DNA from: Actinomycetospora sp.
GTDB lineage: Bacteria; Actinomycetota; Actinomycetes; Mycobacteriales; Pseudonocardiaceae
Direction of reading: 5' to 3'
Length of the DNA: 11,586 bases
NCBI GenBank assembly: GCA_025925615.1
Contig: JAICLN010000090.1
Location: 1-11,586 of the forward strand
Part shown: in pieces, positions 1-7,884 of the stretch
Position numbering within the stretch: position 1 is the first letter of the stretch
Layout of the letters: every line of letters begins with the position of its first letter
Translations under genes and position numbers: made by a program
Notes under the pieces: model-generated
What the model saw: only the letters and a program-made list of their open reading frames with translations
Database searches by the model: none
What the model was told of the DNA's origin: nothing

Positions 1-1463
1 ACGACGCCGTCCTCGGCGATGACGACGTTGTCCGCGGGCACCCCGACCCGCTTCGCGATCTCGGCGTTGGCCCGCAGGTGGCGCCACTCGCCGTGCACCG
101 GCATGACGTTGCGCGGGCGGAGCGCGTTGTAGAGGAACAGCAGCTCCCCCGCGCTCGCGTGCCCGGACACGTGCACCTTCGCGACGCCGGAGTGCACCAC
201 CTCGGCGCCGAGCCGGGTCAGCCCGTTGATGACCGCGAAGACCGCGGTCTCGTTGCCCGGGATGAGGCTCGAGAGCAGCACGACGGTGTCGCCCGGGGTG
301 ATCGTGATCTGCCGGTGGTCGCCGCGCGCCATGCGCCCGAGCGCCGAGAGCGGCTCGCCCTGGCTGCCGGTGGAGACGAGCACGACGTCGCTCTCGGGCA
401 TCGCCAGCGCGTCGTCGAGGTCGACGAGCAGGCCGTCCGGGATGTCGAGCAGCCCGAGGTCGGCGGCGATGCCCATGTTGCGGACCATCGAGCGCCCGGT
501 GAAGCAGACCTTGCGCCCGTGCGTCGCGGCCGCGGTGAGCACCTGTTGGACACGGTGCACGTGGCTGGCGAAGCACGCGACGATGAGCCGGCTGGGGGCC
601 TTGCGGAAGACGTCGTCGATCACCGGCGCGATGTCGCGCTCGGGGGTGACGAAGCCCGGGACCTCGGCGTTCGTCGAGTCGATCAGCAGCAGGTCGACGC
701 CCTCGTCGCCGAGCCGGGAGAACCCGGCCAGGTCGGTGAGGCGCCCGTCGAGGGGCAGCTGGTCGAGCTTGATGTCCCCGGTGTGCAGCACGGTGCCGCC
801 CGGGGTCCGGACGGCGACGGCGAGGGCGTCGGGGATGGAGTGGTTGACCGCGAAGAATTCGCAGTCGAACGTGCCGAAGTGGTTGCGCTCGCCCTCGCGG
901 ACCTCGAGCAGGTGCGGGGTGAGGCGGTGCTCCTTGCACTTCGCCGCGACCAGCGCGAGCGTGAAGCGCGAGCCGACGACGAGCAGGTCCGGCTTCTGGC
1001 GCAGCAGGAACGGCACCGCACCGATGTGGTCCTCGTGCCCGTGGGTGAGCACCAGCGCGTCGACGTCGTCGAGGCGGTCCTCGATCGCCCGGAAGTCCGG
1101 GAGGATGAGGTCGACGCCGGGCGACTCCTCGCTGGGGAAGAGCACGCCGCAGTCGACGATGAGGAGCTGGCCGCCGTACTCGAGCACGGTCATGTTGCGG
1201 CCGACCTCGCCGACGCCGCCCAGCGCGACGACGCGCAGCGCCCCTGACGCGAGCGGCTTCGGCTCGATGTCGGCGACGGCGCCCGAGGTCTGCGGGACCG
1301 ACTGGGTGGGCGTGCCGGTGCCGCCGCAGTCGTGGTCGTGCCCGGCGTCCCGGGCCTTGGGCGCCCCGCCCTGCTGCTGGTTCTGGCCATCGTTGTTGTT
1401 CTGGCCACCGTTGTTGTTCTGGCCACCGCTGCCCCGGCGGCGCTGTGCGGTCGATCGGCTCAC
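1..1463 (-). CDS. rnj: Ribonuclease J (3' end missing at window edge)
   Basis: RNase J is a cytoplasmic zinc-dependent metallo-beta-lactamase/beta-CASP ribonuclease with 5'-3' exo- and endonuclease activity, used in rRNA maturation and mRNA decay. The reading frame is open to the left edge, and 487 codons are visible. The metal motif HGHEDH lies at residues 141-146, HVSGHA at about 431-436 and a further PVHGEW (His about 457). The core opens with LRVVALGGVGEVGRN near residue 77. By comparison with the roughly 558-residue mycobacterial enzyme about 150 C-terminal residues are missing. The start is GTG at 1463: a TGA stop lies in frame at 1536-1538, and no other ATG, GTG or TTG precedes the catalytic core. 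A GGTGA Shine-Dalgarno core sits 4 nt upstream, in correct register. The resulting N-terminal tail of about 75 residues is basic and Gln/Asn/Gly-rich. The gene is last of a thyX-side minus-strand series. Identity is very secure; the exact N-terminus is fairly secure. Confidence 0.95.
   Translation of the reverse strand, partial: MSRSTAQRRRGSGGQNNNGGQNNNDGQNQQQGGAPKARDAGHDHDCGGTGTPTQSVPQTSGAVADIEPKPLASGALRVVALGGVGEVGRNMTVLEYGGQLLIVDCGVLFPSEESPGVDLILPDFRAIEDRLDDVDALVLTHGHEDHIGAVPFLLRQKPDLLVVGSRFTLALVAAKCKEHRLTPHLLEVREGERNHFGTFDCEFFAVNHSIPDALAVAVRTPGGTVLHTGDIKLDQLPLDGRLTDLAGFSRLGDEGVDLLLIDSTNAEVPGFVTPERDIAPVIDDVFRKAPSRLIVACFASHVHRVQQVLTAAATHGRKVCFTGRSMVRNMGIAADLGLLDIPDGLLVDLDDALAMPESDVVLVSTGSQGEPLSALGRMARGDHRQITITPGDTVVLLSSLIPGNETAVFAVINGLTRLGAEVVHSGVAKVHVSGHASAGELLFLYNALRPRNVMPVHGEWRHLRANAEIAKRVGVPADNVVIAEDGV
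1375..1428 (-). repeat. 18-bp tandem repeat inside rnj encoding a GGQNNN-like hexapeptide
   Basis: Two perfect adjacent 18-bp units (1393-1410 and 1411-1428) are followed on the coding strand by a third, diverged unit (1375-1392). On the minus strand they read as GGQNNN GGQNNN DGQNQQ in the disordered tail of RNase J. Such units can expand or contract in frame by slippage. Confidence 0.85.
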
Positions 1464-1749
1464 CGGGTCACCCCGGTGGGGTTCTCGTTGTGGATCTCGG
1501 TTCCTCCTGGTCGGGGGGCGTCGCCCGGCCGGGCGTCACGACGACGCCAGGTCGCGGGGCGTCCGCCCTCGGTGCGGCCCTCTCGGGGCCGCGGGATGTC
1601 TCGCACGGCACGACGCCCGGTGCGACCGACCGGCGGCGACCCGGGGGGTCTGCTCCGGTGGCGCGGTCGGCGCTCTCGACGGGCGTGCTCATGCGGGGAC
1701 CACCGTACCGCCCGGCCCTGGGGCGGGTGATACGTGAGGGGTGTCCGAC
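1464..1749. other. 286-bp spacer upstream of rnj
   Basis: This is the largest gap without a supported gene. A minus-strand frame of 74 codons (1468-1692) fills much of it, but has no Shine-Dalgarno before its ATG and encodes a low-complexity Pro/Arg/Ala-rich product, so it is not called. A good AGGAGG sequence reads on the minus strand at 1508-1503, but it stands 39 nt from the rnj GTG and no conventional start codon follows it at normal distance. The region probably contains the rnj leader and possibly its own promoter; no convincing -35/-10 pair was found. Confidence 0.5.
1708..1726 (-). terminator. Possible hairpin after the metalloprotein gene
   Basis: CCGCCC (1708-1713) and GGGCGG (1721-1726) form a 6-bp G/C stem with a 7-nt loop, 23 nt after the stop codon of the 1750-2394 gene. 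There is no following U-run, so termination here is uncertain. It could equally be part of an rnj leader. Confidence 0.3.
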
Positions 1750-2394
1750 CTAGAGGCCGCGGTCGAGGCCCTTCACGGTCGCGACGTCGGCGGGCTCGCC
1801 CTCGAACGACACCACGGCCTGCTCGCGCCCGCTGGAGAAGAGCACCAGCTCGCCGGGCTCCCCGACGACCGTGACCGTGCGCGGGCCGCTCTTCACCGCC
1901 CGCTGCCGCCCGTCCGGGGCCCGCAGCGTGACCCCGACCGGGCTCGAGCGGTAGGCCAGCTTGCCCAGCACGGCGAGCGCACCCCAGAGGATCTCGTCGC
2001 GCGACGGGTCGGCGGGCCGCGGCGCCCAGCCCTCGACCGCCCGGCGCACGTCCTCGTGGTGGATGAAGTACTCCTGCACGTCCACCCCGGCGAGGAACGG
2101 CAGCGCCATCGGGCTCCACGACGGCGGGCCGCTGCGGATCAACGCGACGTTGGCGCCGAAGTCGCGCCGGGCGGCCTGCGACTGGACGCGCTGGGTCCAG
2201 AACGAGAGCGGCGGGATCAGGATCCCGGGTGCGGCGTCGGGGCGGCGCTCGCGGATGACGAGGTGGGCGAGCAGGTCGTTCGTCGTCCAGTCGCCGCACA
2301 GGGTGGGCTCGTCCGGCCCGCGCTCGAGGAACAGGTCGGCGAGCGCGTTGCGCTCGGCGGCGGCCACGGCACCGGCGGTGCGGGGAGCACTCAT
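1750..2394 (-). CDS. TIGR03085-type metal-binding protein (DinB / maleylpyruvate isomerase fold)
   Basis: The 214-residue product resembles the actinobacterial TIGR03085 family, built on the four-helix DinB/mycothiol-maleylpyruvate-isomerase N-terminal fold. The N-terminus has the usual ERxAL...F and GPDEPTLCGDW followed by DLLAHL. A likely metal triad is His44 (LLAHL) with Glu108 and His112 in the segment VQEYFIHHEDVRR; this E-x3-H spacing matches the His/Glu/His zinc site known from mycothiol-dependent maleylpyruvate isomerase. Residues 145-214 form a beta-rich C-terminal part (GVTLRAPDG, VTVVGEPGELVLFSSGR) common in the family. A role in mycothiol-dependent chemistry is inference; no substrate can be assigned. 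The ATG has an AGGA element about 9 nt upstream. The gene starts 29 nt after the thyX stop, so the two are probably co-transcribed. It occupies the place usually held by dapA in mycobacteria. Confidence 0.85.
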   Translation of the reverse strand: MSAPRTAGAVAAAERNALADLFLERGPDEPTLCGDWTTNDLLAHLVIRERRPDAAPGILIPPLSFWTQRVQSQAARRDFGANVALIRSGPPSWSPMALPFLAGVDVQEYFIHHEDVRRAVEGWAPRPADPSRDEILWGALAVLGKLAYRSSPVGVTLRAPDGRQRAVKSGPRTVTVVGEPGELVLFSSGREQAVVSFEGEPADVATVKGLDRGL

Positions 2395-2423
2395 GCCCAG
2401 GTCCTACCCGGTCGGAGTCTGGA

Positions 2424-3173
2424 TCACCCCTCGGCGACGAACGGGCTGGACGCGACCCGGGACCCGTTCGGCAGCGCGCTGATGGTGAAGTCGGCGAACA
2501 CGTTGGGCACCTCGGCGTGCAGCACCTCGAGGCAGGCGACCGCGAGATCCCGGATCTCGACGTCGGCGTGCTCGGTGGCCCGCATCGCGATGAAGTGCCG
2601 CCAGGCCCGGTAGTTGCCGGTGACGACGATGCGCGTCTCGGTCGCGTTGGGGAGCACGGCCCGGGCCGCCTGACGGGCCTGCTTGCGCCGCAGGGTGCGG
2701 TCCGGCTCGTCGGCGAAGCGCTCCTCGAGCCCCGCGAGCAGCTTCTCGTAGGAGGCCAGCGCGGCGGCGCTCGCCTCGGCGAAGAGCTCGTGGAGCTCGG
2801 GATCGGACGCGATGACGTCGGGCTCGACCATCGCCGCGTCCCGCTCGGGCACGTAGCGCTGCGAGAGCTGCGAGTAGGAGAAGTGCCGGTGGCGGATCAG
2901 CTCGTGGGTGAGGCTGCGCGACATGCCGGTCAGGTAGAAGCTCACCGTGCCGTGCTCGAGCACCGAGAGGTGCCCGACCTCCAGGATGTGGCGCAGGTAC
3001 CCGGCGTTCGTCGCGGTCGCCGGGTTCGGCTTCTTCCACGACTGGTAGCAGGCCCGTCCCGCGAACTCGGCCAGCGCCTGGCCTCCGTCGGCGTCGGTCT
3101 CCCACGGCACCCCGGCGGGCGGGATGAACTCCGTTTTCGCGATCAGGGTCACCTGCGGCGTCACGGTCGTCAT
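2424..3173 (-). CDS. thyX: Flavin-dependent thymidylate synthase ThyX
   Basis: ThyX methylates dUMP to dTMP in the cytoplasm using methylene-tetrahydrofolate as carbon donor and FAD/NADPH as reductant, acting as a homotetramer. The 249-residue product carries the ThyX signature RHR-x7-S as Arg94-His-Arg96 ... Ser104 ([14 protein letters not shown]). Other family blocks are GHLSVLEH (67-74) and the C-terminal [13 protein letters not shown] and [14 protein letters not shown] dUMP/FAD-binding segments. Length is normal for the family. The chosen ATG at 3173 has GGAG 7 nt upstream and places VTLIAKTEF near the N-terminus as usual. An in-frame GTG at 3212 would add 13 residues. It sits 6 nt after a TACCGT -10-like hexamer (3224-3219), so a leaderless longer form is possible. 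It is the first gene of the minus-strand thyX - metalloprotein - rnj series and divergent from the ribbon-helix-helix gene. Confidence 0.96.
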   Translation of the reverse strand: MTTVTPQVTLIAKTEFIPPAGVPWETDADGGQALAEFAGRACYQSWKKPNPATATNAGYLRHILEVGHLSVLEHGTVSFYLTGMSRSLTHELIRHRHFSYSQLSQRYVPERDAAMVEPDVIASDPELHELFAEASAAALASYEKLLAGLEERFADEPDRTLRRKQARQAARAVLPNATETRIVVTGNYRAWRHFIAMRATEHADVEIRDLAVACLEVLHAEVPNVFADFTISALPNGSRVASSPFVAEG

Positions 3174-3246
3174 GGTCGAGCTCCGCTCCGCTGCGTCTCC
3201 GATCTCCGGCACGCGCCCACGGTAACGGCTGGGTCCGACAGCCTCC

Positions 3247-3302
3247 GCGTGACACCATCACCCTTGCCGTGGTGTCGTTCTGGTGTCACTGTGGCGTCAT
3301 GG
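3247..3302 (+). promoter_or_regulatory. Tandem 11-bp operator repeats upstream of the ribbon-helix-helix gene
   Basis: Three direct repeats lie exactly 11 bp apart: TGGTGTCGTTC (3270-3280), TGGTGTCACTG (3281-3291) and TGGCGTCATGG (3292-3302). The third covers the ATG start at 3299. A fourth copy in inverse orientation, TGGTGTCACGC, lies at 3257-3247, so 3249-3257 and 3281-3289 form a perfect 9-bp inverted repeat. Tandem sites one helical turn apart suit cooperative binding by ribbon-helix-helix dimers; the adjacent gene encodes such a protein. Autoregulation, and possible influence on divergent thyX, are inferences. Confidence 0.65.
3264..3292 (+). promoter_or_regulatory. Candidate leaderless promoter of the ribbon-helix-helix/DUF4097 pair
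   Basis: TTGCCG (3264-3269) is followed after 17 bp by CACTGT (3287-3292), which keeps the key A2 and T6 of a -10 hexamer. Six bases later comes the ATG at 3299, so transcription would begin at or next to the start codon. No Shine-Dalgarno precedes the ATG, consistent with a leaderless mRNA. The 11-bp operator repeats fill the spacer and cover the -10. Confidence 0.45.
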
Positions 3303-4042
3303 ACCTCACGCCCTACGTCACCGCCCTGCGGGACGACCTCGCCGCCGCGGCGTCGGTGGGCGACGAGCAGACCGCCCGGGCCGGCACCGCGCTGGCCGGG
3401 GCCCTCGAGCCCGCCGTTCGCCTCGCCCTCATGAACGCCCTCTCCGACCTCGCCTCGGAGATCTCCGACTCCCTGGACGACCACTCCGTCTCGCTGCGCC
3501 TGCGCGGCCGCGAGGTCGAGGTCGCCGTCGAGCGCACCGCCACCGCGCCGACCGACGAGGGCGCCTTCTACGCCGGACCCGCCTCGAGCCCGTTCGCGGG
3601 TGCGGGGGCCTTCCGTCCCGGCGCCGGCTTCGGCCCGCCCGGGCGTCCCGGCCCCGGCCCGGGGGACATGGGCGACATCTCCCGGATGACGCTGCGGCTC
3701 GTCGACCAGATCAAGGGACAGGCCGAGCAGGCTGCCGCCTCCTCGGGCATGTCGCTGAACTCCTGGATTTCACAGGCCGTGCAGGGGGCGCTGCGGGAGA
3801 ACCTGCGGGGCGGGCGACGCCACTGGGAGCAGGGCGGCTGGGACCACCGCGGGTGGGGTCACGACGGCGGGCCCGGCACCGGCCACGACGGCGAGCCCGG
3901 CACCAGTCGCGACGGCGGCCACGACACCGGTCGCGACGGCGGCCACGACGGGGGCCGGGACGACGGCGGGACCGGCACCGACCGGTCGTCGGGTGACGAT
4001 GGCGAGGGCGGCTCCGGCGTGTCGGGGTGGGTGCGGGGATGA
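3299..4042 (+). CDS. Ribbon-helix-helix (HicB/Arc-like) regulator with Gly/Asp/His-rich tail
   Basis: The 247-residue product has three parts. Residues 1-80 form a helical N-terminal region followed by an amphipathic beta segment (HSVSLRLRGREVEVAVERT, about 62-80). Residues 85-125 are a Gly/Pro/Ala linker. Residues about 128-167 form a ribbon-helix-helix DNA-binding fold: beta strand RMTLRLVD, helix IKGQAEQAAASSG, then MSLNSWISQAVQGAL. Residues 171-247 are a disordered tail rich in Gly, Asp, His and Arg. Such proteins are often labelled 'HicB family antitoxin', but no HicA-like toxin is adjacent. A transcriptional repressor role is more consistent with the operator-like repeats in front. ATG 3299 is preferred over the in-frame GTG at 3269, which would add the unlikely MVSFWCHCGV and would lie upstream of the proposed transcription start. 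The stop overlaps the next gene by 4 bp (ATGA), implying translational coupling with the DUF4097 gene. Confidence 0.85.
   Translation: MDLTPYVTALRDDLAAAASVGDEQTARAGTALAGALEPAVRLALMNALSDLASEISDSLDDHSVSLRLRGREVEVAVERTATAPTDEGAFYAGPASSPFAGAGAFRPGAGFGPPGRPGPGPGDMGDISRMTLRLVDQIKGQAEQAAASSGMSLNSWISQAVQGALRENLRGGRRHWEQGGWDHRGWGHDGGPGTGHDGEPGTSRDGGHDTGRDGGHDGGRDDGGTGTDRSSGDDGEGGSGVSGWVRG
3906..3949 (+). repeat. 24-bp-period repeat in the tail of the ribbon-helix-helix gene
   Basis: A 20-bp sequence beginning GTCGCGACGG occurs at 3906-3925 and again at 3930-3949. In frame it codes for successive RDGGHD units separated by TG. More diverged copies (GHDGG, GHDGEPGT) occur just upstream from about 3860. 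The tail appears to have grown by in-frame duplication. Confidence 0.75.
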
Positions 4043-4983
4043 GCGTGACGACCAGACAGGAGCAGTTCGCCGTCGAGGGTCCCACCGACTCCGTCGTCGA
4101 GATCGACGCCGGACGGGTGGAGGTCCGGCTCGAGGCCTCCTCCGAGGTCCGCGTCGAGGTGACCGCCGACTTCGAGGGCGCGCCCGGCTGGGTCCGCGGG
4201 CTCGCGGGCCTGGTGGACGCCGCCGGGGGGCTCGAGCGCCGCTTCGGCTTCGACCTCGGCGCGGTGCCCGGCCTCGGCCTCCGTCCCGGGGAGGACCCGG
4301 AGGAGCGGGCCGCTCGGGCGGTGGAGGCCGTCGAGATCGGCCTGGTTGACGGCCGGCTCACGGTGCGCGGTCCCCGCGAGGTGGCGCTGCGCACCGTCCC
4401 GCTGGCCGTGACGGTGCACGCCCCGACCGACAGCGGCGTGACGGTCCGTGCGGGCGCCGCACCGGTCGAGGTCACCGGACGGCCCGGCGTCGTGGAGATC
4501 AGCACCACCGGGACCGTCACGCTCGACGAGGTGGTGGCCCGCAGCTCCGTGCGTTGCGGGGCGGGAGACGTGTCGATCCGGCGGGTCGCCGGCGTGCTCC
4601 GCCTCAAGGGCGGTGCCGGCGACGTCACGCTCGACGACGTGGGCGCGCCCGTCGAGGTGGTCACCGGGAGCGGGTCGGTGACGGCCGACCGGGTCGCCGC
4701 CGACCTCTCCGTCCGCTGCGGGAGCGGCGACATCACCGTCCGGGACGCCTCGGCCGGGAGCCTCGACCTCACCACCGGCGCCGGGTCGGTCCGCGTCGGC
4801 GTGCACGCCGGGGTGGACGCGTCGGTCGACCTGCGATCGGCGGCCGGCTCGGCGTCGTCGGACCTGCCGGTGAGCAGCACCCGTCCCGACACCGCCACGG
4901 CGCCTGCCGGCACCGCACCCCTGCGCATCCGCGGGCGCGCGGCGGCGGGGAGCACCCGGGTGCAGTCGGCCCCCTCGGCGTAG
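4039..4983 (+). CDS. DUF4097-family beta-strand-repeat (toastrack) protein
   Basis: The 314-residue product has no signal peptide or membrane segment and should be cytoplasmic. Residues about 5-45 are beta-rich (VVEIDAGRVEVRLEAS). Residues about 48-100 form an Ala/Gly/Glu-rich insert. From about residue 105 it is a run of short beta repeats of roughly 19 residues with the theme C/G-G-AGD-V-x-(I/L), for example RCGAGDVSIRRV, LKGGAGDVTLDDV, TGSGSVTADRV, RCGSGDITVRDA and TTGAGSVRVGV. This is the DUF4097/adhesin-like right-handed beta fold. The last 45 residues are Ala/Ser/Thr-rich and look unstructured. ATG 4039 overlaps the upstream stop (ATGA) and is preferred to GTG 4027. DUF4097 proteins commonly sit beside small regulators in actinobacteria. 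Biochemical function is unknown; a scaffold or partner role for the ribbon-helix-helix protein is inference. Confidence 0.85.
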   Translation: MSVTTRQEQFAVEGPTDSVVEIDAGRVEVRLEASSEVRVEVTADFEGAPGWVRGLAGLVDAAGGLERRFGFDLGAVPGLGLRPGEDPEERAARAVEAVEIGLVDGRLTVRGPREVALRTVPLAVTVHAPTDSGVTVRAGAAPVEVTGRPGVVEISTTGTVTLDEVVARSSVRCGAGDVSIRRVAGVLRLKGGAGDVTLDDVGAPVEVVTGSGSVTADRVAADLSVRCGSGDITVRDASAGSLDLTTGAGSVRVGVHAGVDASVDLRSAAGSASSDLPVSSTRPDTATAPAGTAPLRIRGRAAAGSTRVQSAPSA

Positions 4984-4990
4984 GGCACTC

Positions 4991-5096
4991 CCGGAGCTCG
5001 AACGAGCGAACGGCCCGTTCGCTGCTTCTACGCGCGCGAGGGTGCCGCACGCTCGCCGGAGCTCGAACGAGCGACCGGCCCGTTCGCTGCTTCTAC
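4991..5096. repeat. Duplicated 41-bp palindromic intergenic element
   Basis: A 41-bp sequence at 4991-5031 recurs at 5056-5096 with one substitution (40/41 identical), giving a 65-bp period. Each copy contains GCTCG-aa-CGAGC and an overlapping AGCGAACG-gcc-CGTTCGCT hairpin (5005-5023 in copy 1, perfect 8-bp stem). Copy 2 has one stem mismatch. The elements lie between the convergent DUF4097 and sdhB genes. This resembles REP-type extragenic palindromic sequence. Whether it is dispersed in the genome cannot be seen here. Confidence 0.8.
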
Positions 5097-5118
5097 CGCA
5101 GCGAAGGGGCCGCTCGCT
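4996..5118. terminator. Likely bidirectional terminator zone between DUF4097 gene and sdhB
   Basis: Several G/C hairpins are stacked between the convergent stops at 4983 and 5138. They are 4996-5007 (5-bp stem, 2-nt loop), 5005-5023 (8-bp stem, 3-nt loop) and 5083-5105 (TTCGCTGC / GCAGCGAA, 8-bp stem, 7-nt loop); AGCGA...TCGCT at 5100-5118 overlaps the last. There is no U-run, as is usual for high-GC actinobacterial terminators. Function is inferred from position and structure only. Confidence 0.45.
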
Positions 5119-5137
5119 CACACCGACTCGTACGGCT

Positions 5138-5893
5138 TCAGTCCGAGCGCGCCCCCGAGAGCGTCGCGCCCAGCACGTCGTGGTTGAGCTGCGAGATCGA
5201 CGCCAGCGGGATGCCCTTCGGGCAGACCTCGGCGCACGCCCCGACGTTGGTGCAGCCGCCGAAGTCCAGCTCGTCCTGCTTGGCGAGCATGGTGATCGCG
5301 CGGGTCGCCCGCTCCGGCTGCCCCTGCGGGAGCAGGCCGAGGTGGGTGACCTTGGCCGCGGTGAACAGCATCGAGCTGCCGTTCGGGCACGCGGCCACGC
5401 AGGCGCCGCAGCCGATGCAGGTCGCGGCGTCGAACGCGTCGTCGGCGGAGACCTTGTCGACCGGCGTGGCGTGCGCCTCCGGGGCCGACCCGGTGTTGAC
5501 GCTGACGTAGCCGCCGGCCTGGATGATCTGGTCGAACGCCGAACGGTCGGTCACCAGGTCCTTGATCACCGGGAACGCCCGGGCCCGCCACGGCTCCACG
5601 TCGATCGTGTCGCCGTCGGAGAAGTGCCGCATGTGGAGCTGGCACGTCGTGGTGTTCTTCTGTGGACCGTGCGGGATGCCGTTGATGACCATGGCGCACG
5701 AGCCGCAGATGCCCTCGCGGCAGTCGTGGTCGAACGACACCGGCTCCTCGTCGTCCATGACGAGCTTCTCGTTCAGCACGTCGAGCATCTCGAGGAAGGA
5801 CATGTCCTCCTCGACGTCGTCGAGCTGGTACTTGACCATCTTGCCCTTGGTGTCGGCGTTCTTCTGACGCCACACCCGCAGGGTGAGCTTCAT
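5138..5893 (-). CDS. sdhB: Succinate dehydrogenase/fumarate reductase iron-sulfur subunit
   Basis: The 251-residue product carries electrons from the flavoprotein to the membrane haems and quinone on the cytoplasmic face of the membrane. The N-terminal ferredoxin-like domain binds a [2Fe-2S] cluster through Cys58, Cys63, Cys66 (CREGICGSC) and Cys84. The C-terminal domain has [12 protein letters not shown] (Cys159, 162, 165, 169) and [14 protein letters not shown] (Cys214, 220, 224), which supply the [4Fe-4S] and [3Fe-4S] clusters. The tail sequence and the segment [20 protein letters not shown] are typical of the type-B, Sdh1-like branch. ATG 5893 lies 14 nt after the sdhA stop, with an AGAGG element upstream. 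It is the last gene of sdhCAB and converges on the DUF4097 gene. All cluster ligands are present. Confidence 0.95.
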   Translation of the reverse strand: MKLTLRVWRQKNADTKGKMVKYQLDDVEEDMSFLEMLDVLNEKLVMDDEEPVSFDHDCREGICGSCAMVINGIPHGPQKNTTTCQLHMRHFSDGDTIDVEPWRARAFPVIKDLVTDRSAFDQIIQAGGYVSVNTGSAPEAHATPVDKVSADDAFDAATCIGCGACVAACPNGSSMLFTAAKVTHLGLLPQGQPERATRAITMLAKQDELDFGGCTNVGACAEVCPKGIPLASISQLNHDVLGATLSGARSD

Positions 5894-5907
5894 CGGTGAA
5901 TGCCCTC

Positions 5908-7881
<1,974 letters not shown>

Positions 7882-7884
7882 TGT

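Noticed and set aside
1468..1692. A 74-codon minus-strand frame in the rnj leader
   Set aside because: There is no Shine-Dalgarno, the sequence is low complexity, and no homologue is recognised. It was left as a note on the spacer.
226..1737. A 503-codon plus-strand frame opposite rnj
   Set aside because: It runs antisense to the RNase J catalytic domain and encodes Ser/Arg/Pro-rich sequence with no recognisable fold.
1460..2299. A 279-codon minus-strand frame whose TGA overlaps the rnj GTG
   Set aside because: It overlaps the TIGR03085 gene in another frame and its product is compositional Arg/Ala/Pro noise. The neat overlap with rnj is probably coincidental.
3299..4983. HicAB toxin-antitoxin system
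   Set aside because: The ribbon-helix-helix domain resembles HicB, but the partner is a 314-residue beta-repeat protein, not a small HicA dsRBD-fold toxin.
4991..5096. CRISPR array
   Set aside because: There are only two copies, they are internally palindromic over most of their length, and no cas genes are nearby.
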